Assembly: GCA_028532765.1 (NCBI GenBank)
Contig: JAQQAR010000087.1
Span: 62,001-126,000, forward strand
From: Sphaerochaetaceae bacterium
Lineage (GTDB): Bacteria; Spirochaetota; Spirochaetia; Sphaerochaetales; Sphaerochaetaceae
Length of the DNA: 64,000 nucleotides
Direction: 5' to 3'
Position numbers and translations under genes: made by a program. Shown here piece after piece: positions 1-7,777 of the stretch. The notes beneath the pieces were generated by a model. That model was not told the DNA's origin, did not search any database, and was given only the letters and a program-made list of their open reading frames with translations. The first letter of the stretch is position 1; every line of letters begins with the position of its first letter.

Positions 1-845
1 TGACAGATGTACAGGGCAATACACCCTATAAGACTGAGCTGGAGGGAATTAACCAGGATGGGGAGCTCTTCTTTACCTATTTCTTCAAAAAATTGGATAG
101 TGATGTCATCTCGGAGAAATTTACCTATGCAAGACTCTACAAGGATTTTGACTGGATTGTTGCAATGGGTATCCATCTTGATGATCTTGCCATGTATGTA
201 GAGGAGACTGCAAACAAGAGTGCCGGTATCGTGGGTCAGATTACCCCGATATTCATTGGGGCAATTATTCTGCTCTTTGTGCTTCACTCTGTTCTGCTGG
301 TAGTGCTGGAACATCAGCGAAATAGAAGGCAAGCAAAGAGCCTTGAGGATCAAGCATATAGGGATCTGTTGACCGGAATTGGAAATCGCAGAAGTGGTCT
401 GCTTGCCTTGAAAAAAGCGTATCTTGAGAGCAGGAAGGGTAATGGCGCTGGGGTGGTGTCAATCTTTGATATAGATTATTTCAAACATATCAATGATACC
501 TTCGGACATGATGCTGGAGACAGGTGTCTGATACAGCTAACCAAAACATTGCAGGAGTTGGCCTGCTCAAAGGATGCCCTTTTCCGGTGGGGTGGTGATG
601 AGTTCCTTATTGTATGCCCCCCTCTTACGGCTGAACAGGTTAACCAGATGGCAGAGTCATTGCTTAGTGCAGCAAGAACTGTGGAAGTGGAACATGAGAC
701 AACCAAGATAACACTGACCATATCACTGGGCCTTGTCTCCTTCCTGCCAAGTGATACATCTGAAATTGATACATTCAAGAGAGCAGACGGGGCGCTCTAC
801 CAGGCGAAGGAAGCAGGAAGAAACAGATTTGTGTCGCTTCTCTAA
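1..845 (+). CDS. membrane diguanylate cyclase, C-terminal part (gene starts before the window)
   Basis: The frame is open from base 3, so the 5' end lies outside the window. The visible part begins in a Cache-type extracellular sensor domain: the stretch ending KDFDWIVAMGIHLDD resembles single-cache proteins. One hydrophobic membrane helix follows (about nt 235-312), then a cytoplasmic GGDEF domain with DLLTGIGNRR and an intact GGDEF signature at nt 591-605. It should make cyclic di-GMP in response to an external ligand. The product-inhibition RxxD motif is not intact: CSKD stands five residues before GGDEF, so feedback control may be absent. The last codons and the stop lie inside the 62-bp direct repeat of the neighbouring IS, so the insertion did not truncate the protein. 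Confidence 0.9.
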   Translation, partial: TDVQGNTPYKTELEGINQDGELFFTYFFKKLDSDVISEKFTYARLYKDFDWIVAMGIHLDDLAMYVEETANKSAGIVGQITPIFIGAIILLFVLHSVLLVVLEHQRNRRQAKSLEDQAYRDLLTGIGNRRSGLLALKKAYLESRKGNGAGVVSIFDIDYFKHINDTFGHDAGDRCLIQLTKTLQELACSKDALFRWGGDEFLIVCPPLTAEQVNQMAESLLSAARTVEVEHETTKITLTISLGLVSFLPSDTSEIDTFKRADGALYQAKEAGRNRFVSLL

Positions 846-877
846 TTTTTTTCATTCTCAGCTTGACAAGTAAGATA
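816..877 (+). repeat. left 62-bp direct repeat flanking the IS
   Basis: Bases 816-877 are identical to 2879-2940. The repeat includes the end and stop codon of the diguanylate cyclase gene and a TTGACA hexamer (863-868). It is read as a target-site duplication made by the insertion at 878-2878. No -10 box follows TTGACA in this copy, so this half of the original feo promoter is dead. Confidence 0.9.
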
Positions 878-2878
878 CCTGACTTCCGTCGTTTCTCAAA
901 AAACCTAGTACTCTGAAGTCAATCTGGTAAGCAATTCCTAAAGAAATTGGCGATTTCTTTCTCAGTGAGATACAGGGCGTCCAGATTGGATAATCCAGTC
1001 AATTGCTTGAGTTTCTCATTGACTGCCCTGTTCTGGGAAATGTTGATGAACGTCCCATCACCTTTCCTTACAATACGGAAGTCTCTTGCAAACTCAATAA
1101 GGTCATAGGCATTGACTTGGTTCTCAAAGCACTTGATTTCCAGGACCCGCAAGAGGAACAGGCCGAGATAGCAAATCAGGAAATGGCCATAGATTGTCTC
1201 TTTCTTCTGGACATAGACAGGCCTTGCATCAAGGTATGATTTTGTGATCCTGAAGGATTCCTCGATTTTCCAGAGGTTGTGGTACGTCTGGTACACCTGC
1301 AGGGGATCCATGTGGAGTTCCGAGGTGACCATGAGATTGTAGCCGGCGAATTGCAGGTCCTCATTGATTTTCTCCGAGTCGATTGCAACGATGGGTTTGA
1401 TTTTCTTGCCGCTCTTGTCCTTGCTTGTGATTCTTACATACTTGGAAGCATCCCCAAGTTCTTCCCTTGCCAGTTTCTTGTAAGTGGTGAAGCTTGAGGC
1501 CTTGTCCGCCATCCTCATGATCTCGGCCCTTTGCTTGGCTGCCAGGGAGGGATTGTAGGAGACGATCCTCTTTTCCTTCACAGAGAATTTCGTCTCCGAT
1601 ATCTCCCCGGTGCTGCTGTCGGCTTCCTTGAAAGAGTAGGAGAAAGTATCGGTACATGACTTGAGGCGGTACAGGAGATTGCCTTCACGGTCATGGTAAT
1701 CATGGAATACATTGGCATCGTTCTCCAGGAGAAGCCATCTCTTTTCCGCATCACCCAGGCCATTGCCGTGGATGGACTTCGAGAAAATGTATCCATCCCT
1801 TGACTCAACCACCGCCGCATGGATGTTCCTGGCACAGTTCAGGCCCTTGTCTGCCACCTGGACGGTTCTCCCCGGGACCTTGTACCGCTGCTTCATCTCC
1901 TCGATGGTTCTTCTTATGTAAGGCTTCTCTGATTCATTGCCCGGGTACATCTGCATGGCGACAGGCACAAGCTCCGCATCCAGCAAGAGCGCCTGGCCTA
2001 TGATCGGGTCATGCCTGTTTTCCTTGGACGGCCCTTTTTGCTTGTCCTGCCTGGGGAGATCTATCTCAAAGTAATAGTTGGTGCAGTCGAAGTACACCCT
2101 GCCGAAATCCCTCCTGTACAGGGCCTCATAGCCATGGTTGAACAGCTCTATGTATTTCTTGTACTGCTGCCCGATGAATGCACACCCGTCATAGACCTGG
2201 TCCTCAGAGATCGGGACCCCCTTGTACAGGCGGGGGAACACGCTGCTTGCCGTCCTTGATTTTGAGCAAGGATACAGCACCCGTGCATAGATGAGCTGTG
2301 ATACCAGGCTGTAGAGGCTGAACTGGAACCTCCTGGTTGAGGAGAGGATGTCTATGGTTTCCTTGACGTCCAGCCTGTCCAGGAGTGATTCAAGGAGCAT
2401 GTATCCTATGTTCATTTCCTGCACCTCTGCAAATGCACGGGGCCGTGTCTCTTCGGCAAGGAACTCAGCACGCCTTGCATTCTCCTGCTCAACGAGATCC
2501 TTGTAAAACCCAATGGGGTCGGGCATGTCAGGGGAGACGAGGTCCTCCACATAGCCGAATGCCTGGACACTTCTGCTGCGGGGCTGTTTCCTGTCCTTGT
2601 CCCAGTAGGTCTCATACATCTGGAGATAGACACCATGTTTCTTTTTTTCCTGCCTGAGGAAGTAAGCCATAAACGCCTCCCGGAACGAAAGTACTATGAA
2701 GTACTATTACTGTATCATACTGCAAGAAAAAATGCAAAAAAAATTTGCCCCTTCTGAGCAATTGGTTTTCTGCAAAATTTGTATCCAGAATGAAGGTTTT
2801 GGGGTGGGAAAGGAAACAGCTAGATCGAGTGGGCGCTACAATACTCCGGAACTTTCATAGTACTTCGACGGAAGACGG
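878..2878 (-). mobile_element. IS1634-like insertion sequence (about 2.0 kb)
   Basis: A 2001-bp element lies between 62-bp direct repeats and holds one long transposase gene on the minus strand. Its ends share the inverted 9-mer CTTCCGTCG (883-891; complement at 2866-2874), offset by one base relative to the repeat boundary. A second shared motif, AGTACTNTGAA, occurs at 907-917, 2690-2700 and inverted at 2854-2864. About 208 bp between the transposase start and the right end carries no gene. IS1634/IS1549-type elements of the IS4 superfamily are known for unusually long and variable target duplications, which fits. The exact outer ends are uncertain by a few bases. Confidence 0.85.
919..2670 (-). 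CDS. DDE transposase, IS1634/IS1549 type
   Basis: A 583-aa transposase with a DDE_Tnp_1-type fold. Candidate catalytic acids are the Asp in VYFDCTNYYF, the Asp in QVADKGL and the Glu in the Y-x2-[RW]-x3-E-like segment YHNLWKIEESFR, followed by KSYLDARPVYV, the usual signature of the third acidic residue. The start at 2670 (MAYFLRQEKK) is preceded by GGGAGG with six bases of spacing. The frame is uninterrupted, so the element may still be active. It is the only gene of the element. Confidence 0.92.
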   Translation of the reverse strand: MAYFLRQEKKKHGVYLQMYETYWDKDRKQPRSRSVQAFGYVEDLVSPDMPDPIGFYKDLVEQENARRAEFLAEETRPRAFAEVQEMNIGYMLLESLLDRLDVKETIDILSSTRRFQFSLYSLVSQLIYARVLYPCSKSRTASSVFPRLYKGVPISEDQVYDGCAFIGQQYKKYIELFNHGYEALYRRDFGRVYFDCTNYYFEIDLPRQDKQKGPSKENRHDPIIGQALLLDAELVPVAMQMYPGNESEKPYIRRTIEEMKQRYKVPGRTVQVADKGLNCARNIHAAVVESRDGYIFSKSIHGNGLGDAEKRWLLLENDANVFHDYHDREGNLLYRLKSCTDTFSYSFKEADSSTGEISETKFSVKEKRIVSYNPSLAAKQRAEIMRMADKASSFTTYKKLAREELGDASKYVRITSKDKSGKKIKPIVAIDSEKINEDLQFAGYNLMVTSELHMDPLQVYQTYHNLWKIEESFRITKSYLDARPVYVQKKETIYGHFLICYLGLFLLRVLEIKCFENQVNAYDLIEFARDFRIVRKGDGTFINISQNRAVNEKLKQLTGLSNLDALYLTEKEIANFFRNCLPD

Positions 2879-2940
2879 GGAAGAAACAGATTTGTGTCGC
2901 TTCTCTAATTTTTTTCATTCTCAGCTTGACAAGTAAGATA
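2879..2940 (+). repeat. right 62-bp direct repeat flanking the IS
   Basis: Exact copy of 816-877. Here the TTGACA hexamer (2926-2931) stays joined to the original downstream sequence and serves as the -35 box of the feo promoter. The duplication therefore restored the promoter on the far side of the insertion. Confidence 0.9.
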
Positions 2941-2954
2941 AGGAACGGTATAAC
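2926..2954 (+). promoter_or_regulatory. feo operon promoter
   Basis: TTGACA (2926-2931), 17-bp spacer, TATAAC (2949-2954): close to the housekeeping sigma-70 consensus. The -35 box sits inside the right direct repeat and the -10 box just outside it. A palindromic operator begins nine bases after the -10. Confidence 0.8.
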
Positions 2955-2962
2955 TGGTATTG

Positions 2963-2982
2963 TTGTTAGTTCTTTCTAACAA
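2963..2982 (+). promoter_or_regulatory. palindromic operator in front of feoA
   Basis: Perfect inverted repeat TTGTTAG - 6 bp - CTAACAA, starting just downstream of the predicted transcription start. GTTAG/CTAAC half-sites resemble DtxR/IdeR-type metal regulator boxes; that assignment is an inference. The same half-sites with the same 6-bp gap recur before feoB at 3484-3499, which supports a real iron-responsive operator. Confidence 0.65.
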
Positions 2983-2995
2983 ATAAGGAGCACCT

Positions 2996-3208
2996 ATGCC
3001 ACTTTCCTTTGCCCAAGTTGGAGAAACAAGAAAAATTATAGGACTGCACGGGGAAGATGCAATAAAACAACATCTTCTTGATCTTGGATTTGTTGCAGGA
3101 GAAGTCATTAAAATTGTGGGCAACAGTAACCAAGGGATTGTCCTTTCCATTAAAGGTGTCCGTCTTGCCTTGAATCGTGGGTTGGCTCACCGAATAAACG
3201 TTGCATAA
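2996..3208 (+). CDS. feoA: FeoA domain protein 1
   Basis: A 70-aa FeoA-family protein (SH3-like beta barrel) thought to help or regulate the FeoB ferrous iron transporter at the inner membrane. It shows the usual FeoA pattern: an opening segment, LLDLGFVAGEVIKIVG and a terminal ALNRGLAHRINV. The ATG at 2996 is preceded by AAGGAG with five bases of spacing. It is the first gene of the feo operon, 28 bp before a second FeoA gene. Two tandem FeoA proteins are common in anaerobes. Confidence 0.9.
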   Translation: MPLSFAQVGETRKIIGLHGEDAIKQHLLDLGFVAGEVIKIVGNSNQGIVLSIKGVRLALNRGLAHRINVA

Positions 3209-3236
3209 TATCGTTACATAACGAGGAGATAGAAGT

Positions 3237-3461
3237 ATGACACTAGGATCATTACGTCCTGGGGACAGGGCAAGAGTGCTGTCCATCGGAACACAGGGTG
3301 CATTACGCCGAAGAATTTTGGATATGGGGATTACCCCACGTGTGGTTGTGCAGTTGATTAAGGTTGCTCCTTTAGGTGACCCCCTGGAGCTGACGGTACG
3401 GGGGTACCAACTGAGTCTGAGAAAGCAAGAAGCTTCTTTGATTGAGGTTGAAATCATCTAG
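3237..3461 (+). CDS. feoA: FeoA domain protein 2
   Basis: A 74-aa FeoA-family protein distinct from its upstream neighbour, with the family features LRPGDRARVLSIG, RRRILDMGITPRVVV and LRKQEASLIEVE. Its likely role is to support FeoB in Fe(II) import. A GAGGAGA ribosome binding site precedes ATG 3237. It is followed by a 57-bp gap that holds the second copy of the operator and then feoB. Confidence 0.9.
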   Translation: MTLGSLRPGDRARVLSIGTQGALRRRILDMGITPRVVVQLIKVAPLGDPLELTVRGYQLSLRKQEASLIEVEII

Positions 3462-3483
3462 GAGCATTTTTTTTGCATATATA

Positions 3484-3499
3484 GTTAGTTATGGCTAAC
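3484..3499 (+). promoter_or_regulatory. second operator copy, before feoB
   Basis: GTTAG - 6 bp - CTAAC, with the same half-sites and gap as 2963-2982. It lies between the second feoA and feoB. A TATAGT-like -10 overlaps its left edge (3480-3485) but no good -35 is seen, so an internal promoter is possible but weak. Confidence 0.55.
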
Positions 3500-3518
3500 A
3501 ATAAAGAGAGGAGTAACC

Positions 3519-5552
3519 ATGCCCACAACCATAGCACTTGCCGGAAACCCCAATTCAGGGAAGACCACGGTATTCAATGCACTAACTGGATCTCGCCAGC
3601 ATGTAGGAAACTGGCCGGGAGTAACCGTAGACAAGAAAGAAGGTGTCTATAAGAAGGATGCCAGGTATGCCATCCTTGATCTTCCAGGGACCTATTCACT
3701 CAGCCCCTATAGCGCTGAGGAGATCATAACCCGAACCTTTATCGTTGAAGAGAAACCGGCATGTGTCATTGATGTTCTCGATGGCACCAGTCTGGAGCGA
3801 AATCTCTATCTTGCTCTGCAAATCATGGAAACGGGAGTTCCTACTGTTTTAGCTATCAATATGATGGATGAAGTTCGCCTCAAGGGCGATGTTATTGACT
3901 GTAAGCGACTGGAAGCAGAGCTTGGCGTTGCTGTCATCCCCATAGAGGCAAGAACCGGTAAGGGTCTGGATCAATTGATGCAAGCGGTAATGGATACAAT
4001 TGAGACCAAAAGATGCCCAAAACCCTTGGATATCTACCGCCTAAACGGGACGGTGGACGAGGACACCCTGGCTGACCAAAGGTATACGTATATTACATCA
4101 CTGGTGGAGAAAGCTGTCCTCAGAAGTGCCTCTTCGGGGGAGATCAAGGAAAGCAGGAGTGATAGGATGGATAGGGTGCTGACTCACCGCTTCTTTGCCC
4201 TCCCTGTTTTTGCGGTGGTGATGTATTTTCTTTTTGCAGCCACCTTCAGTGAGAATTTTCTTTTCATTGGAGGCCTTCCCAGCCCTGGGGTAGCGCTGGC
4301 AACCGTCGTGGAGTCTCTCTGGGGGTGGCTCACTGAACTGGTGTCTCTTGGGTTGGTATCTGCTGGAGCTGCCCCTTGGGCTTACAGCCTGGTGGTAGAT
4401 GGTGTGTTGGAAGGACTGGGCGCAATCCTTGGGTTCCTTCCTCTTATCTTGGTGCTGTATCTGTTGATGAGCTTTCTGGAAGATAGCGGGTATATGGCTC
4501 GTGTTGCCTTTGTGATGGACAGGATTTTTCGAAGGTTTGGATTGAGTGGACGATCTTTCATCCCTCTCTTGATGGGTTTTGGGTGTTCTGTTCCCGCCAT
4601 TATGGCTACCAGAACATTGGACAGTGAGAAGGATAGAAGGATTACCACCCTGCTTGCAGGGTTTATGCCCTGTGGAGCAAAATTACCTATTTTCATTATG
4701 TTTGTCTCCATCTTCTTCGCCGATGGAAACAAGACATTGGTACTCTTCTTCCTGTATGCACTGAGCTTGGGGGTGTCGATCCTTGTCTCCCTTCTGATCA
4801 ACAGGATTGCCTATAAGGGTCAGGTTTCCAATTTTCTGATGGAGCTTCCCCAATACCGACTGCCTACCCTCAGGTCAGTGTGGATCCATGGATACGAGAA
4901 GGTGAAGGGATTTATCCAGAAGGCAGGTACTGTGATTCTCGCAGCAACCATCCTGATCTGGGTGCTTTCTTCCTTCAATATGGCATCGTTCAACGGCCAG
5001 AACCTGGAACAGAATGATACGATCCTCTCAGAGATGGATACCTCATTCCTTGCTTCTGTGGGAAAGGTTGTTGCTCCTATTTTTAAGCCCTTGGGTTTTG
5101 GGGAGTGGAGACCAACTGTAGGTATAGCTACAGGATGGATTGCGAAGGAGATGGTCGTGGTGACACTGGCTCAGCTCTATAGTGAGGATGTGAATGAGGA
5201 GTACCTAACGCAGTACTTTGCTGGTATGAGTGAAGGTGAACTTTCTGATCTGGGATTTTCTGAGGGGATGTACTCAGCAGACGAGGCCTTCGATATCTAT
5301 GCTGAATCGGTATTGATGGAAGGCGGTGATGAGGGAGGACTACGTACACTTCGTCAGGATATTCGAACCAAGCAAGCTGCCTTGGCTTATATGGCCTTTA
5401 ACCTGCTTTGCATGCCTTGCTTTGCAGCAGTCGGTGCTATGAAGCGGGAATTGAAGACAGTCCGACGTACAGCAGGAGCTGTTGGAATTCAGATGCTGAC
5501 CGCATACCTGGTGGCATTATTGATCAATATGATCGGATCATTGGTTTGGTAG
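3519..5552 (+). CDS. feoB: ferrous iron transporter FeoB
   Basis: A 677-aa Fe(II) permease of the cytoplasmic membrane. The N-terminal G domain has G1 GNPNSGKT (9-16), G3 DLPG (54-57) and G4 NMMD (114-117). The membrane part starts near residue 220 and contains the two Gate-like segments, including GFGCSVPAIMATR and LAGFMPCGAKLPIF, whose cysteine is typical of FeoB. Length is normal. It is the third gene of the feoAAB operon and is followed nine bases later by a FeoB-associated Cys-rich protein. Regulation is probably by iron through the two GTTAG/CTAAC operators. Confidence 0.97.
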   Translation: MPTTIALAGNPNSGKTTVFNALTGSRQHVGNWPGVTVDKKEGVYKKDARYAILDLPGTYSLSPYSAEEIITRTFIVEEKPACVIDVLDGTSLERNLYLALQIMETGVPTVLAINMMDEVRLKGDVIDCKRLEAELGVAVIPIEARTGKGLDQLMQAVMDTIETKRCPKPLDIYRLNGTVDEDTLADQRYTYITSLVEKAVLRSASSGEIKESRSDRMDRVLTHRFFALPVFAVVMYFLFAATFSENFLFIGGLPSPGVALATVVESLWGWLTELVSLGLVSAGAAPWAYSLVVDGVLEGLGAILGFLPLILVLYLLMSFLEDSGYMARVAFVMDRIFRRFGLSGRSFIPLLMGFGCSVPAIMATRTLDSEKDRRITTLLAGFMPCGAKLPIFIMFVSIFFADGNKTLVLFFLYALSLGVSILVSLLINRIAYKGQVSNFLMELPQYRLPTLRSVWIHGYEKVKGFIQKAGTVILAATILIWVLSSFNMASFNGQNLEQNDTILSEMDTSFLASVGKVVAPIFKPLGFGEWRPTVGIATGWIAKEMVVVTLAQLYSEDVNEEYLTQYFAGMSEGELSDLGFSEGMYSADEAFDIYAESVLMEGGDEGGLRTLRQDIRTKQAALAYMAFNLLCMPCFAAVGAMKRELKTVRRTAGAVGIQMLTAYLVALLINMIGSLVW

Positions 5553-5561
5553 GAGGAGACT

Positions 5562-5723
5562 ATGATTAATTACATAATTGGGTTTGGTGCTGCTATTTTC
5601 CTCTTGTCATTGTTGGTAAGGTACATCAAGCGAAGAAGAAGGATTAAGGCGGCAGGGGAGATGCTTTCATTCTGTAGTGGAAGCTGTGCTTCCTGTGGCA
5701 GTCGTTCTGTTTGTCAATCCTGA
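5562..5723 (+). CDS. FeoB-associated Cys-rich membrane protein
   Basis: A 53-aa protein starting at ATG 5562 (MINYIIGFGAAIFLL) after a GGAGGAG ribosome binding site. It has one N-terminal membrane helix, a basic stretch (KRRRRIK) and a C-terminal cluster of four cysteines spaced C-x3-C-x2-C-x5-C. This matches the FeoB-associated Cys-rich family, found almost always directly behind feoB and thought to aid iron passage. Its 3' end overlaps the convergent regulator gene by ten bases. Confidence 0.85.
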   Translation: MINYIIGFGAAIFLLSLLVRYIKRRRRIKAAGEMLSFCSGSCASCGSRSVCQS

Positions 5724-6838
5724 TAGATATCATCGTGTGTAACCAGTATGACCGGTTCTTCTTCACTGTTGATCAGGCATCGCCTGATGGTGGAGAAGAG
5801 CTGGCGTACATTTCCTGGCCAATGATAACTCATAAGCAGTTCCAGTCCATGTTCATCCAACTGCTTCTTGCTTTTACAGTGAAGCAGGAAATGTTCGCAG
5901 AGCTGAGGAATGTCTTCAAGATGATCTCTTAGCGGAGGCAGGGTGATAGATACCTCATTGATGCGATAGAAGAAATCTTTACGGATTCGGTTTCCTTGCA
6001 TGAGTGTCACGAGGTCTTCATTGGAGGCTGTGATGAGGCGAAAACGGGAGGTATGCAATTGTGTATCTCCCAGACGTCGGTATTGTCCGTTTTCCAGGAG
6101 CCTGAGCATATAGGCTTGGAAGGAAGGAGAGAGCGTCTCTAACTCGTCGAGGAACAAGGTCGATTGGTTGGCTTCATGGACCAACCCTGGGAGGTCTGTA
6201 TTTCCGTCTGTAAAAGCTCCTTTTACATGACCAAAGAACATGGAGTTTCCTAAGGAACTGGAGAGGAGTGAGCAATTGACCGATACCATGTTTCTATGGG
6301 GGAAGCTGAGGCGATGAAGATAGGTAGCCGCCAGTTCTTTTCCTGTTCCTGTTTCTCCATACAGATGAATCGAGCAGTTCTGCTTTGCATAGTGAGAAAG
6401 ATCATTTCTCAGCCTCTGCATACAATAACTATTTCCAACCAACCCACAAGGTATATATGGTTTCTGTTGTTCTCGGCTTTCTGTTTTTCCCAGGAAAGGA
6501 TCCAGATGGGAAAACAGGGAATCGAAGTCAACACCTTTTCTTTGAATGATATGAAGATTGAGATGTTTGAACGCTTGTTTATTGAGTTGTTGCTCGTTGC
6601 TGGTAAAGAGCAGGATAGGGATAGTACAGTTTTGGTAAGTTAGTTGTTCAAGAACTGAACGTTGGCTTCCCTTGCTCATCCGCTCGTCTATGATGAGTAG
6701 TTTTGGGCTCACCGAGCTGCTATCCAGTGCTTCCAGAAGTTTATGGGAAATAGTAAATTCATGAAGAAACTCTTGGGTAAAATGGTGCTTGAAATGCTCC
6801 TTGAAACGCCAGTCCGATGAGATGATGAACAGAGACAT
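5714..6838 (-). CDS. receiver + sigma-54-type AAA+ protein without DNA-binding domain
   Basis: A 374-aa protein. Residues 1-115 look like a response-regulator receiver, with Asp51 in LLIIDE, Thr in LLFTSN and a later Lys. Residues about 130-345 are the AAA+ domain of sigma-54 activators: Walker A GETGTGKE, Walker B TLFLDELE, arginine-finger region DFFYRINE and PGNVRQL. The GAFTGA loop that contacts sigma-54 reads GAFTDG. The protein ends soon after the AAA+ domain, with no Fis-type helix-turn-helix. It may act from solution, or may no longer activate sigma-54. GGGAG precedes ATG 6838. No sensor kinase lies nearby. Confidence 0.8.
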   Translation of the reverse strand: MSLFIISSDWRFKEHFKHHFTQEFLHEFTISHKLLEALDSSSVSPKLLIIDERMSKGSQRSVLEQLTYQNCTIPILLFTSNEQQLNKQAFKHLNLHIIQRKGVDFDSLFSHLDPFLGKTESREQQKPYIPCGLVGNSYCMQRLRNDLSHYAKQNCSIHLYGETGTGKELAATYLHRLSFPHRNMVSVNCSLLSSSLGNSMFFGHVKGAFTDGNTDLPGLVHEANQSTLFLDELETLSPSFQAYMLRLLENGQYRRLGDTQLHTSRFRLITASNEDLVTLMQGNRIRKDFFYRINEVSITLPPLRDHLEDIPQLCEHFLLHCKSKKQLDEHGLELLMSYHWPGNVRQLFSTIRRCLINSEEEPVILVTHDDIYQD

Positions 6839-6979
6839 GCAGAGACTCCCAATACATAATCATAGGAACACCCGAAATAGCAATAGGAGCTTCAACATAG
6901 ATGGGTTCGTGTTTTCCTTGGAGTAATATTGAAAGCTGTAATGACCGTTCTCTACTCTCTCTTTGAGAGGTGTACCGGT

Positions 6980-7777
6980 TTAGTTTTTCTTTTCTGTCAT
7001 GATGGTTTGAATTGCTGAAAGAGCATAGATTCCAGCAGTTTCGCTGCGTAGGATATTAGTCCTTAAGAGTACAGGATGAAATCCCGCGTCCTCAAGGAAT
7101 ATACACTCTTCTTCGCTAAAGCCACCTTCAGGACCCACTAGTAGGGCAATTGGGGTCTCCATAGGGAGTGATTCAACCAGATCATGGAGTGTTTTCTGAG
7201 TCTCTTGACGTTTGCTTTGATGGAAGAATAGTGCAGGACCACGATTGTTCCACCACTTGGGAAGTTCTGAGAGGGTGATCACCTCTGGAACCATTTCCGT
7301 GGAGATTGGGGAACCACTCTGTTGCAGGGCCTCCTTTACTTGTCGATCCAGCCGCTCAAACCTGTTTCCTAAAGCTTTCTCACTTTTGCTTGAAAGGTCA
7401 GGAACACAGTACCGACTTTGGACAAGTACAATCTCCCTTACTCCGATTTCTGTTGCTTGCCTGACTATCTGGTCTTCCTTCTTTCCTTTGCAGAGACACT
7501 GCATAAGGGTCAAGTTTGGGTAGGGCCCAGCATAGGAAGGAAGCGCATCGGTTGTTTGGACCGATGCATCTTCTTTCACTTCCATACAGGAGAGTCTGCA
7601 CTCCTGTTTTTCGATTTTCTCAATGGTCAGTTGATAGGACTTTCCATCCTGGCCACGACCAAGAATGTGCTGGCCTTCCTTGAGTCTTAATACCTTGCTC
7701 AGGTATTGGCTCTCTTTACCCTTGAGTGTCAGAGAGGATTCCCCTTTGAAGGTTTTCGGAAGGACATACTGCCTCAC
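6980..7777 (-). CDS. rsmE: 16S rRNA (uracil-1498-N3)-methyltransferase RsmE
   Basis: A 265-aa SPOUT methyltransferase that methylates U1498 of 16S rRNA using S-adenosylmethionine. The N-terminal RNA-binding PUA-like domain (KTFKGESSLTLKGKESQYL) is followed by the knotted catalytic domain with LLVGPEGGFSEEE and LRTNILRSETAG, both typical of RsmE. The start codon at 7777 overlaps the stop of the upstream protease gene by four bases, so the two are translationally coupled. The 141 bp after its stop contain no gene. Confidence 0.93.
   Translation of the reverse strand: MRQYVLPKTFKGESSLTLKGKESQYLSKVLRLKEGQHILGRGQDGKSYQLTIEKIEKQECRLSCMEVKEDASVQTTDALPSYAGPYPNLTLMQCLCKGKKEDQIVRQATEIGVREIVLVQSRYCVPDLSSKSEKALGNRFERLDRQVKEALQQSGSPISTEMVPEVITLSELPKWWNNRGPALFFHQSKRQETQKTLHDLVESLPMETPIALLVGPEGGFSEEECIFLEDAGFHPVLLRTNILRSETAGIYALSAIQTIMTEKKN

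Noticed and set aside
93-845. TTG 93 as start of the diguanylate cyclase
   Set aside because: The frame is open to the window edge and the residues before position 93 continue the sensor domain, so the gene is simply cut by the window.
6839-6979. 12-codon hydrophobic frame (MLKLLLLFRVFL) before the AAA+ gene
   Set aside because: Very short, no ribosome binding site, and no leader-peptide features such as repeated control codons or a following attenuator.
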